The notes under the pieces: generated by a model
Seen by the model: only the letters and a program-made list of their open reading frames with translations
Told to the model about the DNA's origin: nothing
Databases searched by the model: none
Part shown: positions 8,656 to 16,719 of the stretch, piece by piece
How positions within the stretch are numbered: position 1 is the first letter of the stretch
Layout of the letters: each line of letters begins with the position of its first letter
Translations under genes and position numbers: made by a program
Assembly (NCBI RefSeq): GCF_005405405.1
Contig: NZ_BJDZ01000015.1
Span: 1 to 64,000, forward strand
From: Lactiplantibacillus plajomi
GTDB taxonomy: Bacteria; Bacillota; Bacilli; Lactobacillales; Lactobacillaceae
Length of the DNA stretch: 64,000 nucleotides
Reading direction: 5' to 3'

Positions 8656-8670
8656 AAAAGTGTCACTTTT
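8656..8670. promoter_or_regulatory. palindromic operator candidate in the divergent region
   Basis: AAAAGTG-T-CACTTTT is a perfect inverted repeat with 7-bp arms. It lies 21 bases from the MocR start and overlaps the -35 region proposed for the aminotransferase-dapA operon, as expected for a site bound by the divergent regulator. Confidence 0.5.
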
Positions 8671-8695
8671 CATCCGGTCAATTAGCCCCTATTAT
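8667..8695 (+). promoter_or_regulatory. promoter of the aminotransferase-dapA operon
   Basis: TTTTCA, 17 bases, TATTAT (8690-8695). The -35 is imperfect and lies inside the palindrome at 8656-8670. Confidence 0.45.
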
Positions 8696-8727
8696 AGGCA
8701 ATAATCATAACGAAGGGAAGTCATCAC

Positions 8728-9906
8728 ATGGACACTAACCGGATTATTCAAGCAATTCAAGTTTCAGGAATTCGCCGTTTCGACGAAGCCATTGGGTCAA
8801 GCGCCGACACCATTAAGTTAACGGTCGGCAAACCGGACCTGGCCACCCCCGAACACGTTAAGGACGCCGCCGTCCGGGCAATTCGTGATGATTGGACCCA
8901 CTATTCACCGTTGATGGGCTTTGCCGAGCTACAACACGCCGCCAGCCAATATTTCCACACCCGCTACGGGTTGACCTACGCCGCCAACGACGTCTTAGCA
9001 ACGGTTGGGGCTACTGAGGCGGTGGCCACTAGCTTATTAACACTACTTAACCCGGGTGACGGGGTGCTCCTCCCGACGCCGGCCTACGCAAGCTACGCGC
9101 CACTAGTCGCCATGGCCCAGGGAAAGTTGATTACGGTCGACACGACCGCCAACGGCTTTAAACTGACCGCAGACAGCCTTGAACGGGCACTGAACAGCCA
9201 GCCGACCACCCCAATTAAGGCCATCATTCTCAATTACCCGACTAATCCAACCGGCATCACCTACACTAGAACTGAATTATTGGCCTTACGCGCCGTGATT
9301 GCCGCCCACGACCTGTACGTCATCAGCGATGAAATTTATAGCGAGCTAACTTACGACCAGCCCCACACCGCCTTTGCAACCCTCTACCCGGAAAAGACGG
9401 TGACAATTAACGGGCTGTCCAAGTCGCACGCCATGACCGGCTGGCGTTTAGGATTCATCATGGCGCCCCAGCCGTTAATCGCTGAAATGAAGAAGACTCA
9501 CCAGTACTTAGTCACCTCGACCAGTTCAATCACCCAAGCTGCCGGTATTGAGGCCCTGACGAACGGCATTGACGATGGTCAACGGATGCGCGCCAAATAC
9601 CAACAACGCCGCGAACTAGTCGCTAATCGGCTGGGTGCAATTGGTCTGAATTACGTTTACCCGGCCGGTGCGTTTTACGTATTCGTGCAACTACCAAGTT
9701 GGTTTAACGGCACCAGTTGGCAATTCGCCACCCAGTTAGCCCACCAAGCGCACGTCGCCGTTATCCCGGGATCAGCGTTTGGAACCGCCGGCGAAGGCTG
9801 GGTCCGGCTTAGCTACGCGGCCAGTTCCACCAAGTTGACGACCGCGCTTGACCGCATCGCAACCTGGATCAATCAAATGGAGGAAAATCACCATGTTATT
9901 CACTAA
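8728..9906 (+). CDS. class I/II PLP aminotransferase (PatA/AraT-like)
   Basis: 392 aa fold-type I aminotransferase. The PLP lysine is present in G-L-S-K-S-H-A-M-T-G-W-R (Lys232). N-Y-P-T-N-P-T-G (near 171) and S-D-E-I-Y (near 200) are the cofactor-binding motifs, and the C-terminal arginine region (G-W-V-R-L-S-Y) is present. It is translationally coupled to dapA (14-base overlap), which suggests it may be the N-acetyl-diaminopimelate aminotransferase of lysine synthesis. Proteins of this subgroup are also annotated as aromatic aminotransferases, so the substrate stays open. Start ATG after GAAGGGAAG. Confidence 0.85.
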   Translation: MDTNRIIQAIQVSGIRRFDEAIGSSADTIKLTVGKPDLATPEHVKDAAVRAIRDDWTHYSPLMGFAELQHAASQYFHTRYGLTYAANDVLATVGATEAVATSLLTLLNPGDGVLLPTPAYASYAPLVAMAQGKLITVDTTANGFKLTADSLERALNSQPTTPIKAIILNYPTNPTGITYTRTELLALRAVIAAHDLYVISDEIYSELTYDQPHTAFATLYPEKTVTINGLSKSHAMTGWRLGFIMAPQPLIAEMKKTHQYLVTSTSSITQAAGIEALTNGIDDGQRMRAKYQQRRELVANRLGAIGLNYVYPAGAFYVFVQLPSWFNGTSWQFATQLAHQAHVAVIPGSAFGTAGEGWVRLSYAASSTKLTTALDRIATWINQMEENHHVIH

Positions 9907-10762
9907 CCGTCACCTAATTACCGCCATGGTCACCCCGTTCGACGACCACCAACAATTAGACCTCACCCGCTTAAAGGTTCTGATCGAGCACCTGCTGGCT
10001 CACCACACCCAGGGCATCTTAGTCGGCGGCACGACTGGCGAGGGACCGACCCTCAGCGACACCGAAAAATTAACCCTCTTCAAGCAAACGGCGACCCTGG
10101 TCGCCGGCCGGGTACCGGTGATTGCCAACACTGGTTCCAATAATACCCAGGCTAGCATCGCCTTTACCAAAAAGGTGAGTCAAATTGCCGGAATCGATGC
10201 GGCTTTAGTGGTCGTTCCACCGTATAACAAGCCCGACCAAGCGGGCATGCTGGCCCACTTTACCGCCATCGCTGATCAAGGGGGCCTGCCGATTATCATC
10301 TATAACATCCCCGGGCGAGTCGGTGTCAACATGAACGTGACGACCGTGTTAGCGTTAGCCCAAAATCCGCGCATTATCGGCATCAAGCAGTGCGGCTCGG
10401 ACAGCGACCTCGCCGCTATTATCAACGGCAGTCCGGCTGACTTTGCCGTTTTTACCGGTGAAGACGCCCAAACGTTGACTGCCCGGATCCTCGGAGCGAC
10501 CGGCGTCATTTCAGTGGCCAGCCACGTTTTCGGTGACCAGATGACTCAAGTAGAAACCGCGCTGGCTGCTAACGACTGGCGTAAAGCCGGCCAGATCCAA
10601 CGGGCCTTAATCCCCAAAATGGCCGCCCTCTTTAGTTACCCGTCGCCAGCGCCGGTCAAGGCCGCCCTCAACGCCTTACAAATACCAGTCGGCGCACCGC
10701 GCTTACCCCTATTGCCACTGACCCACCAGCAGACGAACGCGTTACTTCAACAATTACGCTAA
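9893..10762 (+). CDS. dapA: 4-hydroxy-tetrahydrodipicolinate synthase
   Basis: 289 aa with the start at 9893, where GGAGG lies inside the upstream gene. DapA condenses pyruvate with aspartate semialdehyde, the first committed step to diaminopimelate and lysine. It shows G-G-T-T-G-E-G-P-T-L (near 45), Y-N-I-P-G-R (catalytic tyrosine near 135) and the Schiff-base lysine in I-G-I-K-Q-C (Lys165). The overlap with the aminotransferase stop implies coupled expression. Other dap genes are not in the window. No terminator is visible directly after it; the next small ORF has its own promoter. Confidence 0.93.
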   Translation: MLFTNRHLITAMVTPFDDHQQLDLTRLKVLIEHLLAHHTQGILVGGTTGEGPTLSDTEKLTLFKQTATLVAGRVPVIANTGSNNTQASIAFTKKVSQIAGIDAALVVVPPYNKPDQAGMLAHFTAIADQGGLPIIIYNIPGRVGVNMNVTTVLALAQNPRIIGIKQCGSDSDLAAIINGSPADFAVFTGEDAQTLTARILGATGVISVASHVFGDQMTQVETALAANDWRKAGQIQRALIPKMAALFSYPSPAPVKAALNALQIPVGAPRLPLLPLTHQQTNALLQQLR

Positions 10763-10840
10763 GAATGCGTTTCAATTTATTCACAGTGGTTTCTCTAGTA
10801 TAATTAATTAAATTCTAGTTAATAGAAGGTGGTGACCGCG

Positions 10841-10969
10841 ATGTGTGGCTGGTATACTGGTATGCCCTTCATGTGGATGGGCGGCTCATTTAGCGTCATT
10901 GGACTCATTATCTTATTAGCTATCGGTGCCTACTGGTTAGGGACCCGGGCTAATCATAAAAACCAGTAG
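10841..10969 (+). CDS. small 42-aa single-pass membrane protein
   Basis: Short ORF with a strong GAAGGTGGTGA ribosome site before the ATG and a TATAAT about 40 bases upstream. The product starts M-C-G-W-Y-T-G-M-P and has one long hydrophobic helix (about residues 15-34). It ends in a basic tail (T-R-A-N-H-K-N-Q), so the C-terminus is probably cytoplasmic. I do not recognise the family. It resembles the many short single-span proteins of lactic acid bacteria with no known role. A clear terminator follows at 10998-11032, which makes it a complete transcription unit. Confidence 0.65.
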   Translation: MCGWYTGMPFMWMGGSFSVIGLIILLAIGAYWLGTRANHKNQ

Positions 10970-10997
10970 TGGGTTCGCTAACAAAACGGTTCATAGC

Positions 10998-11032
10998 AAA
11001 ACCGGCTGTCAGAAATTCTGGCAGCCGGTTTT
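10998..11032 (+). terminator. intrinsic terminator after the 42-aa membrane protein
   Basis: The stem AAAACCGGCTG / CAGCCGGTTTT, with an inner CAG/CTG extension, is followed by TACTTTT. Confidence 0.8.
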
Positions 11033-11122
11033 ACTTTTAGGTAATTAACCCCGTTAGGTTGATATGTTATGATAATTATTAATGTTTTAATTCTGACGCG
11101 TTTAATCTCTGGAGGCTTTGCT

Positions 11123-11554
11123 GTGTTTTGGTTACCGGTTTGTTTATCACTCATCCTAATTTGCGGGCACATTTTATTTCGGCGAACGTTGGCCATCTCG
11201 TTTGACGTCTTCATTTTACTGAACACGTTAGAAGACGCCTTGTGGCAAGCTGCTCCAGCAAAAATCCAACGGCTGATTACGCGTAGTCGCCGCGATTTAC
11301 AACGGTTACGGGGACTGGCACTGGTGAGTTGCATCAGCCTAATGCTCGTCTCTTTTTTAATCATCGCCAGTTACCGGGCCGAACCCGGACGCTCTTCGAT
11401 CATCATCGTGCTGTGTGCGATTGACACGTACGGCTTTTACTTTCTTTTCCAACGACTCTTCATTAAAGTGTACGCGTGGCACCGCTATCCCCAACTTAAG
11501 ACGGCGATTGATTACCTAATTCACGTCGTGCACCAAAAAAATCAGGAGGGCTAA
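11123..11554 (+). CDS. hypothetical three-segment membrane protein
   Basis: 143 aa. I chose GTG at 11123 because GGAGG lies seven bases upstream; the upstream in-frame ATG at 11069 has no ribosome site. Hydrophobic segments lie at about 1-20, 70-90 and 97-117. A basic region R-S-R-R-D-L-Q-R-L-R separates the first and second. A histidine/lysine-rich C-terminus follows. No family is recognised and no neighbour suggests a function. A hairpin after the stop is shared with the convergent SDR gene. Confidence 0.6.
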   Translation: MFWLPVCLSLILICGHILFRRTLAISFDVFILLNTLEDALWQAAPAKIQRLITRSRRDLQRLRGLALVSCISLMLVSFLIIASYRAEPGRSSIIIVLCAIDTYGFYFLFQRLFIKVYAWHRYPQLKTAIDYLIHVVHQKNQEG

Positions 11555-11576
11555 CACCTTCCTGACTTTTTTAGTT
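11539..11576. terminator. terminator between the membrane protein and the SDR gene
   Basis: TCAGGA / TCCTGA, extended by two G-C pairs across a bulge, is followed by T6. It overlaps the stop of the upstream gene. Confidence 0.6.
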
Positions 11577-12214
11577 TATGCTTGAACCGCAGCTTTAATC
11601 GGGGTCTCGCCGTTAATCAGCGCAATGGTCTTACCAATCGTTGCCGGCGTCTTCAAGGTAGCCACCGCAAAAGTCGCCACGTCGTCACGGGTAATTTCAC
11701 CGCCGGCGTCCGGATTGACCGTGACTTTGCCAGTCCCAGCATCGTTGACTAAACTACCTGGTTGGAGAATCGTATAAGCCAACTCAGTCCGGGTCTTCAG
11801 CCATTCATCAGCGTAATATTTTGCCACGTAGTACGGTTGTAACGCCCGTGGCCAGCGCGCCCGGTCGGGGGTAAATTCCGCACTGATGATGACGTAACGT
11901 TTGACGCCTGCCAATTTGGCGGCTTCCATCGACTTAACCGCGCCGTCTAGGTCAATCATCAGCGTCATATCATAACCGGTTTGACCACCCGAGCCAGCGG
12001 CGAACACGATGGCGTCCATGCCCTTGAATGCAGCAGCGAGCTCGTGCGGTTGGGCCATTAAATTAAATTGAACCGCTTCAGCGCCGGCATCCTCAAAGGC
12101 TTGCGCCTGGTCGGGTTGCCGAATTCCCGCAAAAACCCGATCACCCTGCGCAACCAGCTTAGAAACGATTTTCTTACCGATTTGACCGTGTGCACCAATG
12201 ACAAAGACTTTCAT
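11576..12214 (-). CDS. NAD(P)-binding atypical SDR protein (YwnB/YhfK-like)
   Basis: 212 aa. The N-terminal Rossmann motif is G-A-H-G-Q-I-G-K (residues 7-14), of the atypical SDR type 5 / NmrA-like group. It also has V-I-I-S-A-E-F (near residue 107), a Y-x-x-x-K-like Y-Y-V-A-K-Y-Y-A-D-E and the L-Q-P-G-S-L-V motif near 150. Members are often annotated as NAD(P)H-binding or sugar epimerase-like proteins without a known substrate. It is a single gene, convergent with the membrane protein. Confidence 0.8.
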   Translation of the reverse strand: MKVFVIGAHGQIGKKIVSKLVAQGDRVFAGIRQPDQAQAFEDAGAEAVQFNLMAQPHELAAAFKGMDAIVFAAGSGGQTGYDMTLMIDLDGAVKSMEAAKLAGVKRYVIISAEFTPDRARWPRALQPYYVAKYYADEWLKTRTELAYTILQPGSLVNDAGTGKVTVNPDAGGEITRDDVATFAVATLKTPATIGKTIALINGETPIKAAVQA

Positions 12215-12343
12215 AACGCTTCACTCCCATAGTTTAATTATTTTTATTATAAAGCTTTAATCCTTGAAACCCCACTATTCTGTTTTACTTGGCGACCGGT
12301 CTGGGCTTATAATGGTGCCATCCATTTTACAGGGGCAATTAGT

Positions 12344-12865
12344 ATGACAAAATTTGTACGCGCGGCCACCACTGCTGATCTAAAACAGATGACCGCGATT
12401 ATTCAGCAAGGTAAAACTATTTTAGCAACCGACCACGTCCCCCAGTGGCAGGGCCCCTACCCAGCGGCTAGCGACTTACAAGCTGACATCGACGCGGGCA
12501 TTGCCTGGGTCCTAATCGTTGACGGCCAGGTTGCGGGCACCGCCGCACTGAAAACGACCGCCGATCCGAACTACGGCAAAATTTATCAAGGCGCTTGGCA
12601 ACCCGCGGATCCGCACTACACTTCGATCCACCGCATTTCAATTGCCAGTGGTTATCACGGCCAACACTTGGCCGACTTCTTTTTCAGTAACCTGATGACG
12701 CTAAGTTACCAGCTCGGCTTTCACCAGGTCCGCATCGATACCCACCAATTAAACCAGCGAATGCAACACATCATCAAAAAGGCTGGCTTTGAATACCGCG
12801 GGATTGTCTACATGGCGGACGACCCGGCGGACCAGCGGCTGGCCTACCAATTAATGCTTAAATAA
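12344..12865 (+). CDS. GNAT-family N-acetyltransferase
   Basis: 173 aa with a GNAT fold spanning nearly the whole protein. The central strand-helix reads I-H-R-I-S-I-A-S-G-Y-H-G-Q-H-L-A-D (near residue 95), which matches the acetyl-CoA pyrophosphate-binding region. The late strand I-D-T-H-Q-L-N-Q-R-M-Q-H is typical of RimJ/RimL-like and small-molecule acetyltransferases. The substrate is unknown. A TATAAT lies at about 12308-12313. It is a single gene ending at a long hairpin shared with addA. Confidence 0.85.
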   Translation: MTKFVRAATTADLKQMTAIIQQGKTILATDHVPQWQGPYPAASDLQADIDAGIAWVLIVDGQVAGTAALKTTADPNYGKIYQGAWQPADPHYTSIHRISIASGYHGQHLADFFFSNLMTLSYQLGFHQVRIDTHQLNQRMQHIIKKAGFEYRGIVYMADDPADQRLAYQLMLK

Positions 12866-12920
12866 AAAATAGTGTTGCCCGACTATCGGCCGTTTCCGAT
12901 AATCAGGCAACACTATTTTT
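12864..12920. terminator. bidirectional terminator between the GNAT gene and addA
   Basis: A long hairpin, AAAATAGTGTTGCC with GGCAACACTATTTT plus an inner ATCGG/CCGAT arm, has an A-run on the left and a T-run on the right. Confidence 0.85.
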
Positions 12921-12925
12921 ATTAA

Positions 12926-15900
12926 CTATTCATTTTGGGGCACCGCCACAAATTCGTGGTGGGGCAACGAGTACAAGAGTTGTTGCGTGACGGGCTGTTG
13001 ATACATCACCGTCAACGCTTCCGCGTAAAGTCTAACTTGACCAGCATAACGACCCAACAAGTCACTCGTGTGGCGCACGTGGTCGGTTTTATAATCAAAT
13101 AAAATTAGGCCGGCTGGCGTCTCTAAATACCCGTCAATGATCCCGTGAATCAGCACCTTCGTATTTTCGTCGGGATTCACATCAGCGAATAGTTGCTGGG
13201 CCGGCATTAATAGCGAAAACGGCACTTCGCGGTGAACCTTGGTCGGGTCGGCTAAAATTTGCCGCCCCAGGTCACTTTGATAAAAACCGACGACCGCTTC
13301 CGTCCGAATTTTAGCCGCTAAAGTTGCCGTTAAGACGCCGGTTTCAACTAACCCGGCAATCGTGGTTGCAACGACCTGTGCATCAACCGGCTGATCTAAC
13401 GGCAACTGTTCCAAAACTAAGTGGGTCGCACTCCCCACTTCAGCGCTCGTGGGGGCTTGCACGGTCTGCAAAAACTGTGGCATCGCTAGCTCGTCGGTCA
13501 CAAACCGGCGGGTCGTGGCCGCCCGGTCAGCACTCACTAACGGGTTGGTACCCATCCGCGCGTTATCCGGATCCTCGAACACCCGCTTAACTTCTGAAAC
13601 CGATTGGTAAGCCGTTGTCGCCGCCGACGTCTCAAAGCGATAGTGAAAATTCAACAAGTTATGCAGCTGATCACGTGTTAGCTGGTCAACGTTAACGTCA
13701 ACCGGTGCTTCAACCCGTTCGATTGCGTTCTTCTGCGACTCACGTTTGTGCGGTCGCTGGGCCGGGGCAAGGATGGTCGCATCACCCAACTCAACGGTGA
13801 ACTTGGCCGGGTTGTCGGCCAAACTTCGGTTGGGCTGGTCATCGTCCCAATAAGCTCGCATCGCTGGGTGGCGAATCAAACTCATCCCGACCCAGTCAAG
13901 TTGACTTTTCGCACTGGTCCGCGCGGCCGCTGGCAAGACTAGTTCATCGGTTGTAAATACTTGGCGCCATTGCTTAGTGGCCGCTTCAATGTTTTTTACC
14001 GTCCCTACCAAGTAAAGCTGTTGTTCGGCACGGGTCACCGCCACGTACAACTTGCGCATTTCTTCCGCCCGCAGTTTTTTATCCACAATTCGCTGATTAA
14101 CTAAGCGGGGCAACGTTGAATACTGGATGCGTCGTTCCGGATCAAGGTACTGAATCCCGATCCCAGCCTGCCGGTCCAGTAACGCGTTCGCCCGCGTATC
14201 GGAGACGTTAAATTGCTTATCCATATTCATTAAGAATACGACTGGAAATTCAAGTCCCTTACTCCCGTGAATCGTCATCACACTAACGGCTTCGGTCTCA
14301 GTTTCAGCCACCGCCGATGCTAAATCCTTATCTTTTTCCTGCATCCGTTTAATAAAGCGGACAAATTGGAAGACACCCTTAAAGCTACCCTGTTCGTAAG
14401 TATAAGCTCGTTCGTACAGGGCGTGCAGGTTCGCCTGGCGTTGAGCGCCCGCCGGCATGCCACCAACGTAGTCGAGAAAACCGGTTCGCTCATAAATTTG
14501 CCAAATCAACGTCACAATTTGGTTACGCCGCGCTAAGTCGCGAAAATCACGCAGTTCTTCCATAAAAATTTTGATTTTTTCAAACAATCGGTCCGCGTAC
14601 GGAGTCGGTTGGCTATCCCCCGGATAGTTTTGATAAAAGTCCTTTACGCTTTGGAAATAATCGCTAGTTTTATTTTGAATGCGCAAATAAACCAGCTGAT
14701 TTTCATCCAAGCCAACAATCGGTGAACGTAAGACGGCAACTAGCGGAATATCCTGATACGGGTTATCGATAATGCTCAGGAGCGCCATCATAATACGAAT
14801 TTCCGTCGTCTGGAAATAATTTTGGGCATCGTTCACAACGATTGGAATGTGGTACTGCTTAAAGACGTCGATGATTGACAAATTCTTCGCCCTAGTCGGC
14901 ACTAACAGCGCAGCGTCACTATAACGGAACGGTCGAAATTCACCCGCTGCCCTGTCATAAATTGGGTGCGCCATCCGCTTCAACGCAATGATTTTCTTGG
15001 CAACCATCGTGATGCTGCCCACCGCCGGATCATCAATTGAAAAGTCCTGTTCTGACTGGTCAGTTTCAGTCGCTGCCGGCTTTGGTTGGTCGGACTGCTC
15101 CCCCTGTGGTTCATCGGTTTGGTACAGTAATAAACTGGTTGTCTGGGGCATTTCGGCAGGATAGTCTTTCGGGCCGTATTTCAGATAAGCAGCTGCATCA
15201 TAGTCGATTTGCCCAACCGGTTCATCCATTAACTGACTAAAAATCAGATTGGTTAAATTATCTACATTTTCAACCGAACGGAAGTTTTCAGCTAAAACGA
15301 TCCGGTCACCATGCTCAGGATGGGCACCATAATCGCGGTATTTACCTAAGAACAACGTCGGGTCCGCTAACCGGAATTGGTAAATCGACTGTTTCACGTC
15401 ACCAACCATGAATAAGTTGCCCGGGTCGTCTCGCGACAGCAATTGCAAAATCCGTTCCTGCATGCTGTTAATGTCCTGATACTCATCCACCATCACTTCT
15501 TCAAATTGGTGGCGTAACTGGTTCAACGCACCACGGCCACTCTCCGTATCGGTCGTTAAGATTTGAAGCGTGAAGTGTTCCAAGTCCGAAAAGTCGAGGA
15601 CCTGGCGTTGCCGCTTTTCTTGCGCAAAGGCCGCCTTAAACGTCAAAGTTGCGTGTACGAGTTCCGTAACGATTGCCCGCGCACCGACCATGATATCGAG
15701 GACCGTCTGTTCGTCCGCAGTAAAGTAGGTTTCTTTCAGTTGCTTAATGGTTTTCTTGGCCGCGTCGACCAACGCGCCCATTTTAGCCCCCGCCGGATTC
15801 TTCTCCGGTTCCTTGGCGTACTTCCGCGTCGTCGCGCCAACTTTAAAGGTACTGACCAGGTTACGCAAGCTATCCCAGTTAGCTTGGGGTAGGGCTGCCA

Positions 15901-16717
15901 TCAATTCTTGCAATAACCTCCTGGCCGTTTGCAAGGCCGTCAAAGTTTTTGGGTTCAGGGCGTTCGTTTCAGTAATTTCAATCGCTTGGTCCAATTGCTG
16001 TTGCGCACTTTGAACTGCAGTTTTTAAAATCGGTAACAACTGGGCCTTAAAAAAGGCCGATTCCGTGACGGACTTTCCCTGTAAATCATAGGTGTCCGGT
16101 AAGTGCTGTAACCAGTCTTCCGGATCGGGCGTGGACTGGGCAAAGTCAAATAACCGGAAAACTAACTGACCGAGACCATCATCGTTCCGGTCATTCGAAA
16201 AGTTGGCCGTTAATAAATCAAATAACTCGCCATCACTGGCGTACAGTTGCTCACGGACCGCGTCCCAAACTTGGTCGCGAATCAGGAGTCCTTCCGTTTC
16301 GTCCGCTAATAACCGAAAAATCGGGTCTAAATCGATGACGTAATAGTAGCGTTGCACGACCCGCTTACAAAACGAGTCAATCGTACTAATATTCGCCACC
16401 CCGAGTAAGTTCAATTGTTGCCGTAAACGCCGGACTTCTGGGGACGCCGTTGTCGCGGTCGCATCGTTGGCCAGTAGGGTCGCAATTTGCTGGTTTAACC
16501 GCTTTTCCATTTTTTGTTTCATATTTTTGGCTGCCAAGTCGGTAAAAGTGACCACCAGTAACTGGTCAACGTTGACGCCAGCCAACACTTTTTTCATAAT
16601 TCGCTCAATCAAGACGGTCGTTTTACCGGACCCCGCCGAAGCGGAAACCAGTAAATTATTCCCTTGCTGGTTAATCACCGCCTGCTGACTCGGCGTATAG
16701 TTTGTTTTCGTACCCAT
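12926..16717 (-). CDS. addA: ATP-dependent helicase/nuclease subunit A
   Basis: 1263 aa, the usual AddA/RexA size. With AddB it forms the RecBCD-like helicase-nuclease that resects double-strand ends to a Chi site for RecA loading. The N-terminal UvrD helicase has Walker A S-A-S-A-G-S-G-K-T-T (near residue 27), V-D-E-Y-Q-D-I-N (Walker B) and the motif V-A-V-T-R-A-E-Q-Q-L-Y. The C-terminal RecB-type nuclease has the catalytic L-F-D-Y-K-T-D near residue 1205. ATG begins two bases after the addB stop, with GGGGGAAAAG inside addB, so the pair is one operon. Confidence 0.96.
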   Translation of the reverse strand: MGTKTNYTPSQQAVINQQGNNLLVSASAGSGKTTVLIERIMKKVLAGVNVDQLLVVTFTDLAAKNMKQKMEKRLNQQIATLLANDATATTASPEVRRLRQQLNLLGVANISTIDSFCKRVVQRYYYVIDLDPIFRLLADETEGLLIRDQVWDAVREQLYASDGELFDLLTANFSNDRNDDGLGQLVFRLFDFAQSTPDPEDWLQHLPDTYDLQGKSVTESAFFKAQLLPILKTAVQSAQQQLDQAIEITETNALNPKTLTALQTARRLLQELMAALPQANWDSLRNLVSTFKVGATTRKYAKEPEKNPAGAKMGALVDAAKKTIKQLKETYFTADEQTVLDIMVGARAIVTELVHATLTFKAAFAQEKRQRQVLDFSDLEHFTLQILTTDTESGRGALNQLRHQFEEVMVDEYQDINSMQERILQLLSRDDPGNLFMVGDVKQSIYQFRLADPTLFLGKYRDYGAHPEHGDRIVLAENFRSVENVDNLTNLIFSQLMDEPVGQIDYDAAAYLKYGPKDYPAEMPQTTSLLLYQTDEPQGEQSDQPKPAATETDQSEQDFSIDDPAVGSITMVAKKIIALKRMAHPIYDRAAGEFRPFRYSDAALLVPTRAKNLSIIDVFKQYHIPIVVNDAQNYFQTTEIRIMMALLSIIDNPYQDIPLVAVLRSPIVGLDENQLVYLRIQNKTSDYFQSVKDFYQNYPGDSQPTPYADRLFEKIKIFMEELRDFRDLARRNQIVTLIWQIYERTGFLDYVGGMPAGAQRQANLHALYERAYTYEQGSFKGVFQFVRFIKRMQEKDKDLASAVAETETEAVSVMTIHGSKGLEFPVVFLMNMDKQFNVSDTRANALLDRQAGIGIQYLDPERRIQYSTLPRLVNQRIVDKKLRAEEMRKLYVAVTRAEQQLYLVGTVKNIEAATKQWRQVFTTDELVLPAAARTSAKSQLDWVGMSLIRHPAMRAYWDDDQPNRSLADNPAKFTVELGDATILAPAQRPHKRESQKNAIERVEAPVDVNVDQLTRDQLHNLLNFHYRFETSAATTAYQSVSEVKRVFEDPDNARMGTNPLVSADRAATTRRFVTDELAMPQFLQTVQAPTSAEVGSATHLVLEQLPLDQPVDAQVVATTIAGLVETGVLTATLAAKIRTEAVVGFYQSDLGRQILADPTKVHREVPFSLLMPAQQLFADVNPDENTKVLIHGIIDGYLETPAGLILFDYKTDHVRHTSDLLGRYAGQVRLYAEALTVMYQQPVTQQLLYSLPHHEFVAVPQNE

Positions 16718-16719
16718 GC

